Source of the DNA: an uncultured Phycisphaerales bacterium
Lineage (GTDB): Bacteria > Planctomycetota > Phycisphaerae > WQYP01
DNA: 64,000 nucleotides
Direction: 5' to 3'
Assembly: GCA_903845195.1 (NCBI GenBank)
Contig: CAIMWO010000061.1
Coordinates: forward strand, 18,796 to 82,795
Made by a program: the position numbers and the translations under genes. Positions 51,210-59,858 of the stretch are shown here, piece by piece. Under the pieces are notes generated by a model. The model did not search any database. It was not told the DNA's origin and worked only from the letters and a program-made list of their open reading frames with translations. How positions within the stretch are numbered: position 1 is the stretch's first letter; every line of letters starts with the position of its first letter.

Positions 51210-53612
51210 ATGGCCACCGCCGCCCCCGCCTCCTCCGATCTCTCCCAACTACTCTCCCACGCCTCGCTGTCCCCCCGCTCCCGCATCCGCATCGACGACC
51301 ACTGGAAATTCCACCTCGGCGACCTCCCCGATGCCCAAAATCCCCAGCTCGACGACGCCCCCTGGCGCTCCATCACCCTCCCCCACGACTGGAGCATCGA
51401 AGGCCACACCGACCCCAAAAACCCCATGGGCGGCAACAGCGGCTTCTTCCCCGCCGGCATCGCCTGGTACCGCTACTCCTTCCTCCCCGGCGCAGACCTC
51501 GCCCATCGCCACCTCTCCCTCGAATTTGAAGGCATCTACCAACGCGCCACTCTCTACCTCAACGGCCAACAAATCGCCTCCCACCCCTACGGCTACACCA
51601 GCTTCCACGTCAACCTCACCGGCAAACTCATCCTCGGCCAAACCAACATCCTCGCCATCCGCGTCGATAACTCCGCTCAACCCAACTGCCGCTGGTACAG
51701 CGGCTCCGGCATCTACCGCCACGTCTGGCTCACCGTCCGCAACCCCGTCCACATCTGCCCCTACGGCGTCTTCGCATCCACCTCAAAACTCTCCGCAGAC
51801 AGCGCCACCGTGCGCCTCGAAACCAATCCCACCAACACCACCGCGCACTCCTGCGAAGTCACTCTCCAATCCATTATCGCTTCTCCCGAAGGCCAAGAAC
51901 TCGCCCGCGCCCAGTCCTCTACGCAACTCGCCCCCGGCGCCACCGCCCAAGTCGAACAACAACTCCTCGTCCCCCACCCCGCCCTCTGGTCCCCGCAATC
52001 TCCGACTCTTCACAAAGTCGTCTCCACACTCACCGTCGCCGGAAAAATCACCGACACTCTCGAAACCTCCTTCGGCATCCGCACCGTCGCCTGGTCCTCC
52101 GAAAATGGCCTCCAAATCAACGGCCAAACCGTCAAACTCAACGGCGGCTGCCTCCATCATGACAACGGCCCACTCGGCGCCGCCGCCTTCGACCGCGCCG
52201 AATTCCGCCGCGTCGAAATCCTCAAAGACGCCGGCTTCAACGCCCTCCGCACCTCCCACAATCCCCCCTCTCCCGCCTTCCTCGACGCCTGCGATCGCCT
52301 CGGCATGCTCGTCATGGATGAAGTCTTCGACCACTGGCAGGCCTCCAAAACCGCCCACGACTACCACCTCGAATTCCAAGACTGGTCCCTCGTCGATACC
52401 GAATCGATGGTCGCCCGCGACTTCAACCACCCCTCCGTCGTCATCTGGAGCGTCGGCAACGAAATGAACGAACGCTTCCTCGAGTCCGGCCAACAAATCG
52501 GCCAAACGCTCGCCGCCAAAGTCCGCGCCCTCGATTCCTCCCGACCCGTCACCGCCGCCGTCAATGGACCCTGGAAACCCGGCGAAAAATGGGAAGATGG
52601 CGACAAACTCTTCGCCCTCCTCGACCTCGCCGGCTACAACTACCATATCCACTTCCACCAAACCGACATCGCTCGCGTCCCCGGCCGCATCATCGTCTCC
52701 ACCGAATCCCTTCAAAGCGAAACCTTCGCCAACTGGGCCTTCACCGAAGACCATTCCTACATCCTCGGCGACTTCCTCTGGACCGCCCTCGACTACCTCG
52801 GCGAAGCCGGCATCGGTCGCTGGCACTTCGATAACGAATGCGACATCTCCCACGGCGTCAACGAACTCTACCCCTGGCACGGCGCCTACTGCGGCGATAT
52901 CGACATCACCGGCTTCCGCAAACCCATCTCCCACTACCGCAACATCGTCTGGAACCGTGGCGAAAAACTGTACATCACCGTCCTCCAACCCCAACTCGAC
53001 GGCCCCAAAATCCGCACCACCAACTGGGGCCTGTGGCCCAACGCCTCCCACTGGACCTGGCCCAACCACGACGGCCGCCTCATCCAAATCCACGTCTACT
53101 CCCGCTGCGATTCCGTACAACTCTTCCTCAACGGCCATCTCATCAACGAAAAACCCACCACCCGCGCCCAACAATTCCGCGCTGAGTTCACCATCCCCTA
53201 CGCCCCCGGCACCCTCAAAGCCATCGGCCTCATCGCCGGAAAACCCGCAGCCGAATACGAACTGCGCACCGCCGGCAACCCCGCCGCCATCCGCCTCACC
53301 CCCGACCGCTCCACCCTCCGCGCCGACGCCCAGGATCTCTCCTACATCACCGTCGAAATCACCGATCACAACGGCCAACTCCAACCCAACGCCGACCACT
53401 CCATCCAATTCACCATCGACGGCCCCGCCACCATCGCCGGCATCGGCAGCGCCGATCTCAAATCCCTCGAACCCTACCAAACCCACGAGCGCCGCACCTT
53501 CCAAGGCCGCGCCCTCGTTGTCCTCCGCACCACCCACCAACCCGGCCCCATCCGCCTAACCGCCCAATCCCCCAACCTAACCCCCGCCCACATCATAGTT
53601 AATTCCCAATGA
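51210..53612 (+). CDS. Glycoside hydrolase family 2 protein (beta-galactosidase type)
   Basis: 800 residues. AAGGAA lies 7 nt before the ATG at 51210; the frame stays open 350 codons upstream only as a shadow of comEC. Sugar-binding domain: ITLPHDWSIEGHTDP and GYTSFHVNLTG. The TIM barrel shows GGCLHHDNGPLGAAAFDRAE, then acid/base Glu in SVGNEMNE and the nucleophile Glu in VSTESLQSE, both intact. C-terminal domains resemble the DUF4982/Big types of large GH2 enzymes. There is no signal peptide, so it is probably cytoplasmic or exported by another route. Confidence 0.93.
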   Translation: MATAAPASSDLSQLLSHASLSPRSRIRIDDHWKFHLGDLPDAQNPQLDDAPWRSITLPHDWSIEGHTDPKNPMGGNSGFFPAGIAWYRYSFLPGADLAHRHLSLEFEGIYQRATLYLNGQQIASHPYGYTSFHVNLTGKLILGQTNILAIRVDNSAQPNCRWYSGSGIYRHVWLTVRNPVHICPYGVFASTSKLSADSATVRLETNPTNTTAHSCEVTLQSIIASPEGQELARAQSSTQLAPGATAQVEQQLLVPHPALWSPQSPTLHKVVSTLTVAGKITDTLETSFGIRTVAWSSENGLQINGQTVKLNGGCLHHDNGPLGAAAFDRAEFRRVEILKDAGFNALRTSHNPPSPAFLDACDRLGMLVMDEVFDHWQASKTAHDYHLEFQDWSLVDTESMVARDFNHPSVVIWSVGNEMNERFLESGQQIGQTLAAKVRALDSSRPVTAAVNGPWKPGEKWEDGDKLFALLDLAGYNYHIHFHQTDIARVPGRIIVSTESLQSETFANWAFTEDHSYILGDFLWTALDYLGEAGIGRWHFDNECDISHGVNELYPWHGAYCGDIDITGFRKPISHYRNIVWNRGEKLYITVLQPQLDGPKIRTTNWGLWPNASHWTWPNHDGRLIQIHVYSRCDSVQLFLNGHLINEKPTTRAQQFRAEFTIPYAPGTLKAIGLIAGKPAAEYELRTAGNPAAIRLTPDRSTLRADAQDLSYITVEITDHNGQLQPNADHSIQFTIDGPATIAGIGSADLKSLEPYQTHERRTFQGRALVVLRTTHQPGPIRLTAQSPNLTPAHIIVNSQ

Positions 53613-53656
53613 CCGCCCCGCTTCACTATCCGCAATCCGCAACGCAAAGCCACCTT

Positions 53657-53698
53657 TCATCGTTCATCGTTCAACATTATCGTTCAACATTATCGTTT
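53657..53698 (-). repeat. AACGATAATGTTG repeat at the 3' end of the SRPBCC gene
   Basis: On the - strand AACGATAATGTTG occurs twice, followed by AACGATG twice. The last eight codons of the SRPBCC gene and its stop lie inside the repeat. Confidence 0.8.
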
Positions 53699-54215
53699 CT
53701 CCCCCAAACTTCCTCCCCAAATCCCCCAACTGACACTTGATCGACGCATCCACTCCCCTCAACCCCGCCAGCCCGCGAAACAGCGGATTCTTCATCTCCC
53801 CCTCCTCCGTAATCGTCACTCTGCACCCCTCACCCTCCGGCCGCAGCTCATACGTCCACGTCCCCCACACCGGCCCGCCCTCTTTTTCCATCCGCGTCAC
53901 CAACCGCGTCGCTGGCTCACGCTCCAGCGTCGTCACGATCACCGTCATCCCTATTTTCAAAGTCTGCTTTGTCGCCGGCCGTCCTTCCCGCTCCCCCATC
54001 CGCTCCACCTTCGTAATCATGCTCGACCACGTTGGATACGCCTCCGCATCATCGATCGCCGCAAACACCACGTCCGGTTTCTGCTTCAATACGATCGACC
54101 GCGTCACAGTATGCTTCACCGGCTGCGTCAACCCGAAAATCGTCACCGCGAGAATCGCCCCAACGATCAACCCCGGAACAACCAACAACCACATCATCAT
54201 CCGTCGCCGTTTCAC
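53664..54215 (-). CDS. SRPBCC/polyketide-cyclase-fold membrane-anchored protein
   Basis: 183 residues from a GTG at 54215 (ATG 54200 is an option). An N-terminal helix (MMMWLLVVPGLIVGAILAVTIFG) anchors it. The START/SRPBCC core follows: VKHTVTRSIVLKQKPDVVFAAIDDAEAYPTW is its opening beta-alpha region, with GTWTYELRPEGEGCRVTITEEGE near the middle. The final residues (LNDNVER) are encoded by a repeat that continues beyond the stop, so the native C-terminus may have been replaced. Ligand unknown. Confidence 0.82.
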   Translation of the reverse strand: MKRRRMMMWLLVVPGLIVGAILAVTIFGLTQPVKHTVTRSIVLKQKPDVVFAAIDDAEAYPTWSSMITKVERMGEREGRPATKQTLKIGMTVIVTTLEREPATRLVTRMEKEGGPVWGTWTYELRPEGEGCRVTITEEGEMKNPLFRGLAGLRGVDASIKCQLGDLGRKFGGETIMLNDNVER

Positions 54216-54292
54216 TCAACTACCCGATCATCAACTGACAATTCGTACCGCCAGATCATATTCAATCCGCCCCACACTCTCTACGACCACTC

Positions 54293-56641
54293 TCAACGCC
54301 CCGTCTCATGCTTCGTCGAAAGCGCCTTGATCCACTGCGTCATCAATTCGATCCCGCCGCTATCGATCTCATGCGTCGCCAGCGGCGGCATTCTCACCGT
54401 GCCGCTCGCCTGCAACCGCTTCAGCACCATCGAGTGCCCCACATCACCCGCCACCAGCCACCGGTTCGCCGCATCTCCCCCATCGTTGGCAAGCCACCCG
54501 CCGATGAGATTCGCCTCCTGTGTCGGCGTCGTCGCCCGCGCATCCCAATTCCCCTGCACCGCCCCGCCCGGCTGATGGCACTGCGCACAGTTCACCGCCA
54601 AATAGGACCGCACCCGCCACTCCAAACTCTGCGCCTTGTCATCCGCCGCCGCAAACGCCGGCATCTCCTTCACCCCCGTCACCGGCCCCGCAAAATATCC
54701 CCCATCGCTCAGCGCCTGGATCTGATTGATCTCCTTTCCACCGACCTTCATCGACCGGTTCAACTCCGCCGTATTGAAACTCAGCGCCTCCCCCGCCACC
54801 GCCGTATGACACGTCAAACACTCCGCCCGGCTCGGATAATGCCACGTCTGCTTCTTCGCCGTCCCATTCACTTGCACATCAAACGTCTCCTCCAAACCAT
54901 CCTCCGCCACCAAATCCGCATCCGATTGATCCGCCCGCCACTTATATGTAATCCCATAAACCCCCGTCGCCGTCTTCACCAGAAACCGCGTCTCCAAGCG
55001 CCGCCGCGAACTTGGATCCCTGCGCCGCATCTCCATATCAAAATGCTTCACCCACACCATCCCCGCCGGAAACCCCCAATGCCCATCCCGGCTGAACGTC
55101 ATCTTCTCCTTCGTACCTCCCATGCTGAACCACCGCTGCTTGATCGCATAATCCGACCAGAACCCCACGTTCGGCGTATACGTCACCAGCCCCTCCGCCG
55201 GCTTCATCGACGCCATATCCGCAAATGCCCCCGTCATCGACAGCAACGCCGGCGGTATCTCCCCCATCGTCCCCGTCCGCACCAGCCGCTTGATCTTCCC
55301 CGCCCCATGATCCGCCATCAACAAATCCCCATTCCGCGGATCGATCCCAAATCCCGCAATACTCCCCTCCGTCCCCAGCAGCTTCGGCAACCATTTTCCA
55401 CCCTCCTCCCGCAAACTCCAAATCCGCCGACTCGTAAAATCACTGAAAATATACTGCCCATAAAGCTCCGTCAGCCGCGAACCCCGATACACCAGACCCC
55501 CGATCACGCAATCCCCCGAAAACACGCTCCCCCGCCCATGCGGGTACTCATAAATCGGCCCCAGTAACTCCAAATCTCCCGCCTTCGTTTTCGCCCGCGG
55601 CCCATTGTGCGTCCCCTCCAAATAACTCCACCCATAATCACCCCCCGCCACCCCCAAATCGATTTCCTCCCACGCGTTCTGCCCCACATCCCCAATGAAA
55701 CACCGTCCCGTCGGCGGATCAAACGAAAATCGCCACGGATTCCGCAATCCCGTCGCCCAAATCTCCGTGCGGATCTTCCCCGGATCAAGCTCTCGCCCGC
55801 CATGCACCTTCGCCCCGATGAACGGATTATCCGCCGGAATCCGATACGCCCCCGCATGCACCGCCGACGGATACGTCGTCGAATTCTGCGCATGCGGATT
55901 CGGCGCCAAACTCCCCGGCCTCTGGTCCACATCCAATCGATAGATCGCCGCGAAAAAATCCTTGTCGACAAACCGCGCATTATCGAATTGATCGTTCCCC
56001 GCTCCCTCATCGCCCATCGAATAATACAAATACCCGTCCGCACCAAAATGCACATCCCCCCCATCATGGTTCCGCGCCAGATCCAACTGCGTGATCAGCG
56101 GCACCTCGCTCTGCGGGTCCCCTTCCTCCGGATTCTCCCGCGACACCCGAAACCGCGACACCCGATTAAAATCCTTCCTGCCCCCATTCTCATTAATGCT
56201 GAAATCGTACGTCACATAGAAATACCCGTTCTCCGCAAACTTCGGATGAAACGCCAACCCCAACACCCCACACTCCGATTCCGTCTGCAACGTCCCCTGG
56301 CCCGTGGCCTTCAACATCGCCGGTATATCCAGAAACACCTGCTTCGTCGGCTTCGACTGCAAGTGCGTCACCACTATGATGTTCCCGGTCTTCTCCACCA
56401 CGAACAGCCGATCGTTCTCCCCCGGCGCCGCCGCAATGCACACCGGCAACCGAAAACTCAACCCCCCCAGCGCATCCTGCGTCGTATATCCCGTCGCCAC
56501 CGGCAACTCCCCCGGCAACGCCAACTGCACGCTCTCCTTACGCACCATCTGCCCCTGCGCCCCCCGCCACGCCGGCAATACCGCCAACAACAATCCAATA
56601 ATTCCCCCAACCCACGCCACCAAACACCATCGTTTCGTCAC
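54293..56641 (-). CDS. Exported PQQ-type sugar dehydrogenase with two haem c motifs
   Basis: 782 residues. GTG at 56641 was chosen because GGAG lies 9 nt upstream; TTG 56647 is an alternative. The signal is WCLVAWVGGIIGLLLAVLPAW. Residues 50-430 match the glucose/sorbosone dehydrogenase propeller (GVLGLAFHPKFAENGYFYVTY, RNHDGGDVHFGADGYLYYSMGDEG, ATGLRNPWRFSFD). Residues 450-780 match the family with two CxxCH haem sites, CLTCH and CAQCH, in a region ending HEIDSGGIELMTQWI. It should oxidise a sugar in the periplasm and pass electrons to its own haems. Confidence 0.88.
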   Translation of the reverse strand: MTKRWCLVAWVGGIIGLLLAVLPAWRGAQGQMVRKESVQLALPGELPVATGYTTQDALGGLSFRLPVCIAAAPGENDRLFVVEKTGNIIVVTHLQSKPTKQVFLDIPAMLKATGQGTLQTESECGVLGLAFHPKFAENGYFYVTYDFSINENGGRKDFNRVSRFRVSRENPEEGDPQSEVPLITQLDLARNHDGGDVHFGADGYLYYSMGDEGAGNDQFDNARFVDKDFFAAIYRLDVDQRPGSLAPNPHAQNSTTYPSAVHAGAYRIPADNPFIGAKVHGGRELDPGKIRTEIWATGLRNPWRFSFDPPTGRCFIGDVGQNAWEEIDLGVAGGDYGWSYLEGTHNGPRAKTKAGDLELLGPIYEYPHGRGSVFSGDCVIGGLVYRGSRLTELYGQYIFSDFTSRRIWSLREEGGKWLPKLLGTEGSIAGFGIDPRNGDLLMADHGAGKIKRLVRTGTMGEIPPALLSMTGAFADMASMKPAEGLVTYTPNVGFWSDYAIKQRWFSMGGTKEKMTFSRDGHWGFPAGMVWVKHFDMEMRRRDPSSRRRLETRFLVKTATGVYGITYKWRADQSDADLVAEDGLEETFDVQVNGTAKKQTWHYPSRAECLTCHTAVAGEALSFNTAELNRSMKVGGKEINQIQALSDGGYFAGPVTGVKEMPAFAAADDKAQSLEWRVRSYLAVNCAQCHQPGGAVQGNWDARATTPTQEANLIGGWLANDGGDAANRWLVAGDVGHSMVLKRLQASGTVRMPPLATHEIDSGGIELMTQWIKALSTKHETGR

Positions 56642-56868
56642 AGGCAATCGCTCCAGTTTTGGCCCACACGGAAAGTGAAACGGAAATTTACAAATTCAAT
56701 GCTGCTAAGTGAAGAACCCCACCAGGTTCTCGATCAACGCCCCACGCCCCCAAGTATTTCAAAATCCAAATGTCACAATGACGGAGCGGGCGTGGTGTGC
56801 GGGGAAAAATCCGCAATCGAATGCTCGGAGTTCACGCTTCAGCTTGCCGTGAGCCCGAGGTGTACCCA

Positions 56869-57092
56869 TCGGCCCCATCGGGGCCACGGATTGTAGCCAC
56901 GCGGTGGAGCGGCGTGCGGCTCACCGCCCGCCGCGCAACCCGTGGAAATCGTCATCCCCCAAGTAGCCCGCCCCAGCCGGGGCGGCGGAAATCATCCCCC
57001 TCCAACCAAACTATTTCCTATGCACCAGACGCATGGTCCCTATCACACCCGCTAGTTCTTTCTGCGTGACACCCCGGACGCTCTTTCTTGCT
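56869..57092 (+). repeat. Multi-hairpin element R1
   Basis: Contains a GGCCCC-ATC-GGGGCC hairpin, a diverged long stem (CCACGCGG to CCCGTGG), a CGCCCC/GGGGCG hairpin and an about 90-base tail including TATGCACCAGACGC. The same order recurs in R3 (59859-60082). It lies between the sugar dehydrogenase and small ORFs; the rest of 56642-57181 shows no gene. Preceding it, at 56824-56850, is a GGAGTTCACGCTTCAGC hairpin motif also seen near 60155. Confidence 0.82.
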
Positions 57093-57181
57093 TCTTACTC
57101 CTGACCTCTGTCCACTCCTCTGCCCCTCGGTGCTCTCGGTGTCCTCTGTAAGAACCCCAACGGTCGCGGTAAGATGCGCCC

Positions 57182-57295
57182 ATGCGACCCCGTTGGATCA
57201 TCCGGGGAATTTTTGCATTGCCGATCCTGCTCTGCTTGATCGGGTGGGGATGCCCGGAATGCGGAACTCCGATCACGGCGGTACACAAGGCATGA
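57182..57295 (+). CDS. Small membrane peptide, 37 residues, coupled to the next gene
   Basis: It reads MRPRWIIRGIFALPILLCLIG followed by WGCPECG and a short polar end; quoted here only in part. One hydrophobic helix and a CPEC pair are visible. The stop overlaps the start of the next gene (ATGA). It may be a remnant of a longer membrane protein or a genuine leader peptide. No clear ribosome site. Confidence 0.45.
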   Translation: MRPRWIIRGIFALPILLCLIGWGCPECGTPITAVHKA

Positions 57296-57813
57296 AACGC
57301 TGGCTTTTCAATATTGTCTGCGGCCTTTCCTTGTTGCTCCTCGTGGCGACCGTGGCGCTGTGGGTGCAAAGCTGCTCGAAACCAGCCGTCATCTACTGCA
57401 AGAATGGGAGTTTTGCGGTAGCGTCGATTCGTGGCGAATGCTGCCTTTTGGCACCCGTCATTTGTCACGATCTCGGCTGGCCTTCTCCTTCGGACAATGA
57501 ACTGGTGGAACAATTTGGCTCGGCGGCGGTTTCAGATAACGATCTCTGGTTTCCAACAAACATTCAGGCAAGGGTGCTGGACCGATGGGTGCGAGAGCAA
57601 TGTCGTGTGCTTCCGCTTGGCATCGCCATTCCCCGTAACCTCGTGCCGTTTCCTCCCTCTTGCGTTGTGCCGTACTGGGTTCTGTCATCGCTGTTGGCGA
57701 TCAAGCCGATTTGGTCGCTGGCGAGATGGCGAAAGACGCGGCGCGGGGTTCGTGCGGCCGCGGCGTTTCCGGTGGCGGTTGCCGCGCCTCAGCAATCCAA
57801 GCAGACCGGATGA
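57292..57813 (+). CDS. Single-pass membrane protein of unknown function
   Basis: 173 residues. MKRWLFNIVCGLSLLLLVAT and following residues make an N-terminal helix of a kind common in planctomycete hypothetical proteins. A second hydrophobic stretch lies near 125-140 (VVPYWVLSSLLAIKPIWSL), followed by a basic tail (RWRKTRRG). The start overlaps the small ORF before it. Not C-biased like the core genes. Function unknown. Confidence 0.65.
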   Translation: MKRWLFNIVCGLSLLLLVATVALWVQSCSKPAVIYCKNGSFAVASIRGECCLLAPVICHDLGWPSPSDNELVEQFGSAAVSDNDLWFPTNIQARVLDRWVREQCRVLPLGIAIPRNLVPFPPSCVVPYWVLSSLLAIKPIWSLARWRKTRRGVRAAAAFPVAVAAPQQSKQTG

Positions 57814-57862
57814 AGGTGAACTTCGCATGCAGAAAGCAGGAATGAGCCCGCCCATGAACAAA

Positions 57863-57997
57863 CAAGACGGCACGTCTTCGGCCCCATCGGGGCCAAGGAT
57901 TTTAGCCACGGGTGGAGCGGCGCAGTCGCCGCGGAACCCGTGGAAAATGTCTCATAAATTTTGCTCGCCCCGGCAGGGGCGAAGGAATGCTCCCCAC
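57863..57997 (+). repeat. Multi-hairpin element R2
   Basis: Hairpins: GGCCCC-ATC-GGGGCC (57880-57894); a long stem CCACGGGT/ACCCGTGG with inner GCGGCG-CAGT-CGCCGC and symmetric GGA bulges (57906-57943); CGCCCC-GGCA-GGGGCG (57966-57981). The long stem is identical over 38 bases to R3. The copy lacks the R1/R3 tail and is followed by the transposase remnant. Confidence 0.85.
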
Positions 57998-58013
57998 CGC
58001 CGAAAGGCCCCTC

Positions 58014-58181
58014 ATGCCCGGCACCTACCCCCAGATTCGCCTGCACATTGCCTTCAGCACCAAGCAGCGCACGCCCTGAATCACACTCGAGATTGCCGCG
58101 CGGTTGCATCCGTACCTGGGCGGCATCTTCCGCGATGAAAAGGGTATGCTTTACGATATCGCCAGCTTGTCGGAAAATTAG
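58014..58181 (+). pseudogene. Remnant of a Y1/REP-associated tyrosine transposase
   Basis: MPGTYPQIRLHIAFSTKQRTP, stop, ITLEIAARLHPYLGGIF then RDEKGMLYDI. This is the N-terminus of the IS200/REP-type Y1 transposase family, whose usual text is RTPWIT at this point, so a TGG-to-TGA change made the stop at 58077-58079. Similarity ends at about 58160, before the HUH His motif and the catalytic Tyr. It lies 32 bases after element R2. Confidence 0.78.
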
Positions 58182-58239
58182 CAAGGGAGCACGAGTGTTC
58201 AGATGAATGGGCAGATGAAGGCACAGATGCGAGAAGATT

Positions 58240-58641
58240 ATGCAGAAGCATGTCAAGATGCCAATTGTCGTGAGCTCGGTGGTGATGCTTGCCATCGCAT
58301 GCGTTGGCGGCGCCATCGCGTTTACGATGGTCATGCATGGTTCGCGCAGCGGCGCCGAAGGTGAGTTGATAGGAGGCTTCCTTGTGGGCGCCTTAACGGC
58401 AATATGTAGCTATTGCGGTTATTTTTTCTCTGTGATGTGGACTGCGTCCTGGCTCGTGCAACGAGTACCTCCAGATTTGGGAAAGGCGATTGCGAAGCAG
58501 TCCATGAAGATGTGCAGCCGTTCGTTCTTTAGGAAGGCAAAATGCAAAGGAAGTTGGTGCGCCTGGGTATCTCCGTCGAGAACTGAACCTTCCTTGTACC
58601 TTGTGCTGCTTACCGTAATGACCCGACATGATTGGCAATAA
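58240..58641 (+). CDS. Small membrane protein of unknown function
   Basis: 133 residues. GAGAAG lies just before the ATG. Two helices: VVSSVVMLAIACVGGAIAF and FLVGALTAICSYCGYFFSVM. The C-terminus is Cys/Ser-rich and may be frameshifted. Bases 58178-58230 upstream contain CAGATGAATGGGCAGATGAA-type units, another simple repeat. Family not recognised. Confidence 0.5.
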   Translation: MQKHVKMPIVVSSVVMLAIACVGGAIAFTMVMHGSRSGAEGELIGGFLVGALTAICSYCGYFFSVMWTASWLVQRVPPDLGKAIAKQSMKMCSRSFFRKAKCKGSWCAWVSPSRTEPSLYLVLLTVMTRHDWQ

Positions 58642-58661
58642 ATAGGTGGACCAAATCACGC

Positions 58662-58911
58662 CTTGAGTCTTGAGTCTTGAGTCTTGAGCCATCAAACTTG
58701 AGCCTTGGTAAGTAGTCAGCAGAGACGCCATCACCTTGTCACCCCCTCCGCCTCGTCACCCGGTCGAACCAGCGGTCAGAAGTTCACCCCATCATTCTGA
58801 ACTCTGCATCCTTAACTCACCCCCCCCCCGCCAGACGCGCTCACCGCGGGTTTCAGAACTCAGCATTCAGAATTCAGAATTCGTCCCCCCCGTCTAGCGT
58901 CTAACCTCCCG
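58662..58911 (+). repeat. Cluster of simple repeats, no gene
   Basis: 58662-58708 has three CTTGAGT units (TGAGTCTTGAGTCTTGAG), 58852-58885 has CAGAACTCAGCATTCAG units, and 58889-58911 has CCGTCTAGCGTCTAACC, related to family B. The first block starts 20 bases after the preceding stop codon. No gene is visible between 58642 and 59015. Confidence 0.7.
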
Positions 58912-59015
58912 CGTCACGCTCCCCGTCCCGGCACGCCGCGCTCAAAATTGTGTACCGCGCCAACGTGGGTAGGCGTACAATCCTCCCGCAGTCTCACGCT
59001 TGAAAGGATCATCGA

Positions 59016-59810
59016 ATGCGAACTCCTTTTCTTCTCGTCATTCTGGCCGGCGTGGGCGCTGGCACTTTCCTCCACGCCCAGGAAAAACCCGCCATCCAAC
59101 CCGCAACCGCACCGGCGTACGCTCTCACGCTCACTCAAGAGCAGGTGAACGCCGAGATCAAGAAGTGGGACGGTTCCGTCGAAACCTATTTCGTTACCAC
59201 CACTTCGCAACCCACATCGACGCAATCTTCAGCCAATATCCCGCAGGGACCCTTTGTACGCGTCAAGTTTAACACACCTAATTTGTCCGGCGCCGAACAA
59301 AGCAAAGGCATTCCCGATGACGCCCTCGAACCCCTTAAGAAACTGGAACAACTCGACGATCTCTATCTGTACAATGCCAGCAACCTGACCCGTGCCGGGC
59401 TCGAGCATCTCAGAGGAATGACACAACTCCGCATGCTGTATACGGTGGGCAGCACAGACGCAACGTGTGCGGGACTCGAGAGCCTCTCAGGATTGAAGCA
59501 CCTGGTATTCTTGTCGTTGGTGTGTTCCAAGGTGACCGATGCCGGCTTGGTGCATGTGAAGGGATTGACACAAATCGGACATCTCAAGCTGGACTACTCT
59601 GAAGTGAGCGACGCGGGACTCGAACACCTCGATGGCTTGAACAACCTCGTGATTCTGAGCCTGACACACACCAAGGTGACCGATGCGGGACTGGAGCACC
59701 TTAAAAAACTAAGCCACCTCCAATCGCTGGACTTGGCAGGCACCAAGGTGACCGACGACGGCTTGAAGAAACTCCAGAAAGCACTGCCTAAGTGTAAAAT
59801 CACGCACTGA
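59016..59810 (+). CDS. Exported leucine-rich-repeat protein
   Basis: 264 residues. AAAGGA lies 8 nt before the ATG. Signal FLLVILAGVGAGTFLHA. Residues 95-264 are about seven repeats of the planctomycete type, such as KVTDAGLEHLKKLSHLQSLDL. A Thr/Ser-rich linker precedes them. No catalytic domain. Probably binds a protein or glycan outside the cytoplasm. + strand codons here are not C-biased, unlike core + genes. Confidence 0.85.
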   Translation: MRTPFLLVILAGVGAGTFLHAQEKPAIQPATAPAYALTLTQEQVNAEIKKWDGSVETYFVTTTSQPTSTQSSANIPQGPFVRVKFNTPNLSGAEQSKGIPDDALEPLKKLEQLDDLYLYNASNLTRAGLEHLRGMTQLRMLYTVGSTDATCAGLESLSGLKHLVFLSLVCSKVTDAGLVHVKGLTQIGHLKLDYSEVSDAGLEHLDGLNNLVILSLTHTKVTDAGLEHLKKLSHLQSLDLAGTKVTDDGLKKLQKALPKCKITH

Positions 59811-59858
59811 GCGGATGAAGGCTTAAGGGTTGGTGTGCGATGCCGCTACGGCTGCTAA

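Noticed and set aside
57431..58138. 235-codon + frame overlapping the membrane protein gene, R2 and the transposase remnant
   Set aside because: Runs through hairpin elements in a different frame from the recognised proteins; no family features.
58662..58911. CRISPR-like or tRNA-bearing region
   Set aside because: Repeats are contiguous words of unequal length with no spacers, and no cloverleaf could be drawn.
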